Shown: piece after piece, positions 5,674 through 5,953 of the stretch
How positions within the stretch are numbered: the first letter of the stretch is position 1
Layout of the letters: each line of letters begins with the position of its first letter
DNA from: Bdellovibrionales bacterium
Lineage (GTDB): Bacteria > Bdellovibrionota > Bacteriovoracia > Bacteriovoracales > Bacteriovoracaceae
DNA length: 5,953 nucleotides
Direction of reading: 5' to 3'
NCBI GenBank assembly: GCA_005791855.1
Contig: SXUH01000316.1
Location: 1-5,953, forward strand
Translations under genes and position numbers: made by a program
The notes under the pieces: generated by a model
Told to the model about the DNA's origin: nothing
Database searches by the model: none
Seen by the model: the letters and a program-made list of their open reading frames with translations, nothing else

Positions 5674-5953
5674 GTGCGACTCCTCATCCTCACCATCTTC
5701 TTCCTTGGTCTCCCACCCCAAATCTCTAGAGCGGAGTCGCCGAACATGTTTCGCACCAAAGACGGCAGTCAGATAAGTTACATCGACGCTGGGAACCCGA
5801 GCGCTCTGCCCGTGGTCCTCGTCCACGCGTTCCCGCTGAACCAGTTCATGTGGACCGACCAGGTCGAGTTCCTGAAGAGCACCTACCGGGTCATCACCTT
5901 CGACCTGCGTGGCTTAGGAAGATCCGACCTCGGCGCTCCGTACACCCTAGAGT
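5674..5953 (+). CDS. Exported alpha/beta hydrolase, N-terminal part
   Basis: The window ends inside this gene; 93 codons are present. From GTG at 5674 the product begins MRLLILTIFFLGLPPQISRA, a signal peptide with probable cleavage before Glu21. The hydrolase core follows: FRTKDGSQISYIDAG, then VVLVHAFPLNQFMW (strand beta3 and oxyanion-hole loop, with HAFP in place of the common HGFP). Next is YRVITFDLRGLGRSD, the strand and loop that normally precede the nucleophile. The G-x-S-x-G elbow, acid and catalytic histidine lie beyond the window. An in-frame ATG at 5746, with GGAG ten bases upstream, would give a cytoplasmic form. I prefer GTG because the codons before 5746 encode a convincing signal peptide and the gene then starts five bases after the SnoaL-like stop, allowing translational coupling. 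Substrate unknown. Confidence 0.85.
   Translation, partial: MRLLILTIFFLGLPPQISRAESPNMFRTKDGSQISYIDAGNPSALPVVLVHAFPLNQFMWTDQVEFLKSTYRVITFDLRGLGRSDLGAPYTLE

Overview
The window looks like bacterial chromosomal DNA, probably from a Gram-negative species. Three of the six genes encode proteins with clear Sec-type signal peptides, and there is a PAS-type histidine kinase. The kinase's ATP-binding half (ECKPTGVGQVVLNLLNNAFD) reminds me of Bdellovibrio-like and deltaproteobacterial kinases, but that placement is a guess from memory. Only the last gene runs off the window.

Layout. Positions 1-212 are a gene-free 3' region: a strong bidirectional hairpin terminator (1-40), two more perfect small hairpins, and a short GGCCAAA-like heptamer tandem repeat. 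Positions 213-1381 (minus strand) hold a PAS/HisKA/HATPase sensor kinase split by a +1/-1 type frameshift at a run of five G (573-577). Restoring one base gives a single uninterrupted 389-residue kinase. No response regulator lies beside it. Transcribed away from it, 1545-2336 (plus) encodes an unrecognised exported, cysteine-rich protein, closed by a hairpin terminator (2340-2359).

Positions 2519-3982 (plus) encode a full-length MmgE/PrpD-family protein (the family of 2-methylcitrate dehydratase and cis-aconitate decarboxylase). A 12-helix MFS transporter (4013-5137) follows after 30 bp. The two look like an operon that makes or handles a small carboxylic acid and moves it across the inner membrane. 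After a 78-bp gap comes an exported SnoaL/NTF2-like protein (5216-5668). Five bases later starts an exported alpha/beta hydrolase (5674 to the window end, truncated). All four plus-strand genes from 2519 on run the same way without an obvious terminator between them, so a single transcript is possible.

The most interesting element is the MmgE/PrpD-MFS pair. Its layout recalls the fungal itaconate clusters (cis-aconitate decarboxylase plus MFS exporter), but the substrate cannot be fixed from sequence alone. I found no CRISPR array, tRNA, rRNA, insertion sequence or phage gene.
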